A stretch of 64,000 bases of DNA from Comamonas koreensis (GTDB lineage: Bacteria; Pseudomonadota; Gammaproteobacteria; Burkholderiales; Burkholderiaceae_C), in NCBI RefSeq assembly GCF_014076495.1, contig NZ_CP043575.1, positions 4,464,001 through 4,528,000 of the forward strand, read 5' to 3'. The position numbers were made by a program, and so were the translations under genes. The notes below the pieces were generated by a model. The model did no database searches, was not told the origin of the DNA, and saw only the letters and a program-made list of their open reading frames with translations. Of the stretch, positions 62,862 through 64,000 are shown in pieces (position 1 is the stretch's first letter; every line of letters begins with the position of its first letter).

Positions 62862-64000
62862 CAGGCGGCCTTGGCTGCGGCGCGTTCCTGGGCCTGCAAC
62901 GCCATGTAGCGCGCCAGGTGGTGGTCCATGTCGCCCAACTGGTGGTCAATCATGATGATGCGCTTGGCGTAGTGCGCCAGCGGCAGCTCCCAGGTCACGC
63001 CAATGCCGCCGTGCATCTGGATCGCCTCTTCGGCCATCAAGGTGCCAATCTGGCCCACGCTGTACTTGGCAGCCGACAGCGCTTTCTCGCGCTCAAGGTA
63101 GTCGGGGTTGTCAATCGCCGCTGCCGCGTTGATGACGGCCGAGCGCGCCTGCTCGGCTTCGAGCAGCAGATCGGCCATGCGGTGCTGCAGCGCCTGAAAG
63201 CTGCCAATGGGCACGCCAAACTGCTTGCGCGTGCGCAGGTATTCCAGCGTGTGGTTCTTGGCCACATCCATCGCGCCCAGCGATTCAGCCGCCAGCGCCA
63301 GCAGGCCAAAGCCGCAGATGCGTTCGAGCAGCGCATGGCCTTCACCCAGCGTGCCCAGCAAGGCATCGGCACCGACCTTGACGTTGGCCAGCACCAGCTC
63401 GGCGGCATGGCCGCCATCGATGCGGCCATAGCCCCGGCTGCTGATGCCTGCGGCATCGCCCGGCACCAGGAACAGCGAGATGCCGGCCTCATCGCCCACG
63501 GCGCCTGCCGTGCGGGCGGAGACCAGCAGCAGCTGCGCCTGGTCGCCAAACAGCACCACCGCCTTGCTGCCGTTGATCACCCAGCCATCGCCCTGGGTTT
63601 GGGCAGTGGTGGCCACGCGGCTCAGCTCATAGTGGTTCGCGGGCTCGTCATGCGCCAGCGCGGCAATCGTCTCGCCGCCGATGATGCCTTCGAGCTGCGC
63701 CTTTTGCGCCTCGCTGCCGGCCTCGGTCAGCGCGCGGCCCACCAGCAAGGCGCCCAGCAGCGGCTCTGCCACCAGGTGCGTGCCCAGTGCCTCGAACACC
63801 ACGCTGATATCGACGCCATCGCCGCCAAAGCCGCCATCGGCCTCCTTGAACAGCGCGCCAATCGCGCCCAGTTCGGCCAGCTTGGCATAGGTCTCGGCGC
63901 TGAAGCCCTGGTCGCCATAGGCGGCCTTGTTGCGGTACTCGGTGCTGTACTGCTCGCTCAGGTAGCGGCCCAGCGCATCAGCCAGCATGCGGCGGTCTTC
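62861..64000 (-). CDS. Acyl-CoA dehydrogenase (5' end outside window)
   Basis: 379 codons within the window. The frame is open to the right edge; EDRR precedes the ATG at 63988, which is typical internal sequence (RRMLADALGRYL), so that ATG is probably not the start and a short N-terminal part is missing. Seen are EADGGFGGDGVDISVVFEALG, the middle beta-domain INGSKAVVLFGDQAQ, and the C-terminal FAD/acyl block FGVPIGSFQALQHRMADL and IQMHGGIGVTWELPL. The family resembles PimC/PimD-type enzymes that act on branched or dicarboxylic acyl-CoAs. Electrons would go to EtfBA, encoded further along the same strand. Confidence 0.92.
   Translation of the reverse strand, partial: EDRRMLADALGRYLSEQYSTEYRNKAAYGDQGFSAETYAKLAELGAIGALFKEADGGFGGDGVDISVVFEALGTHLVAEPLLGALLVGRALTEAGSEAQKAQLEGIIGGETIAALAHDEPANHYELSRVATTAQTQGDGWVINGSKAVVLFGDQAQLLLVSARTAGAVGDEAGISLFLVPGDAAGISSRGYGRIDGGHAAELVLANVKVGADALLGTLGEGHALLERICGFGLLALAAESLGAMDVAKNHTLEYLRTRKQFGVPIGSFQALQHRMADLLLEAEQARSAVINAAAAIDNPDYLEREKALSAAKYSVGQIGTLMAEEAIQMHGGIGVTWELPLAHYAKRIIMIDHQLGDMDHHLARYMALQAQERAAAKAA

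Overview
The window is about 64 kb of high-GC chromosomal DNA from a betaproteobacterium, most likely family Comamonadaceae (Comamonas or a close relative). This rests on gene content and order: a Bug/TctC-type binding protein, the polA-DUF2782-thrB arrangement with the kinase-fold homoserine kinase, a BPSS1780-type membrane protein, argH next to an AlgZ/AlgR pair, and a molybdenum xanthine dehydrogenase. Assignment to genus is inference, because no rRNA or marker comparison could be run. I see no phage, plasmid, integron or CRISPR. The window is core and housekeeping DNA with a few accessory spots. 54 coding genes (the first and last cut by the window edges) and two tRNA genes are supported.

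Layout. 1-17052: end of a lactate permease, a PEBP protein, a 165-bp MITE-like element, a purine salvage/catabolism unit (xdhA-xdhB-NCS2 permease), a lytic transglycosylase, YbjQ, and the alpha-2-macroglobulin/PBP1C pair. 17227-22694: TctC-like protein, argH, the AlgZ/AlgR two-component pair and a His-rich ZIP transporter. 22933-33452: polA, DUF2782, thrB, membrane proteins, a UvrD helicase, and guaC with an unusual leader. 33576-33794: two identical tRNA-Lys(CTT) genes. 33951-37634: PCu(A)C copper chaperone, an orphan two-gene small-GTPase module preceded by very AT-rich DNA, and a Bcr/CflA efflux pump. 37746-44233: RhlE-type helicase with an RGG tail, a lipoprotein, orn, an M48 protease, a pterin dehydratase and rsgA. 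44251-48330: LysR/MFS divergent pair, a CobD/CbiB-family protein and a Nudix CoA pyrophosphatase. 48424-50684: the rpsP-rimM-trmD-rplS operon with an internal terminator. 50792-54531: GNAT, TM2-like protein, hydrolase, and the phosphate pair pit/DUF47. 54981-64000: livHMGF, etfBA, and a CoA-transferase/enoyl-CoA hydratase-like/acyl-CoA dehydrogenase set.

How genes work together. XdhA/XdhB with the purine permease and, at a distance, GMP reductase handle purines. PBP1C with the macroglobulin forms a periplasmic cell-wall repair/defence pair. LivHMGF probably imports branched-chain amino acids or related amides. The acyl-CoA dehydrogenase would pass electrons to EtfBA. AlgZ/AlgR is a LytTR-type signalling pair of unknown target here.

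No dramatic new multi-gene system is visible. The best leads are: the GTPase module at 34761-36223, which loosely recalls actinobacterial conservons and whose GTPase lacks a recognisable NKxD motif; the promoter-then-immediate-terminator arrangement upstream of guaC (32212-32278); the MITE-like element (1311-1475); and a cluster of five CTAG sites upstream of livH (58669-58756).
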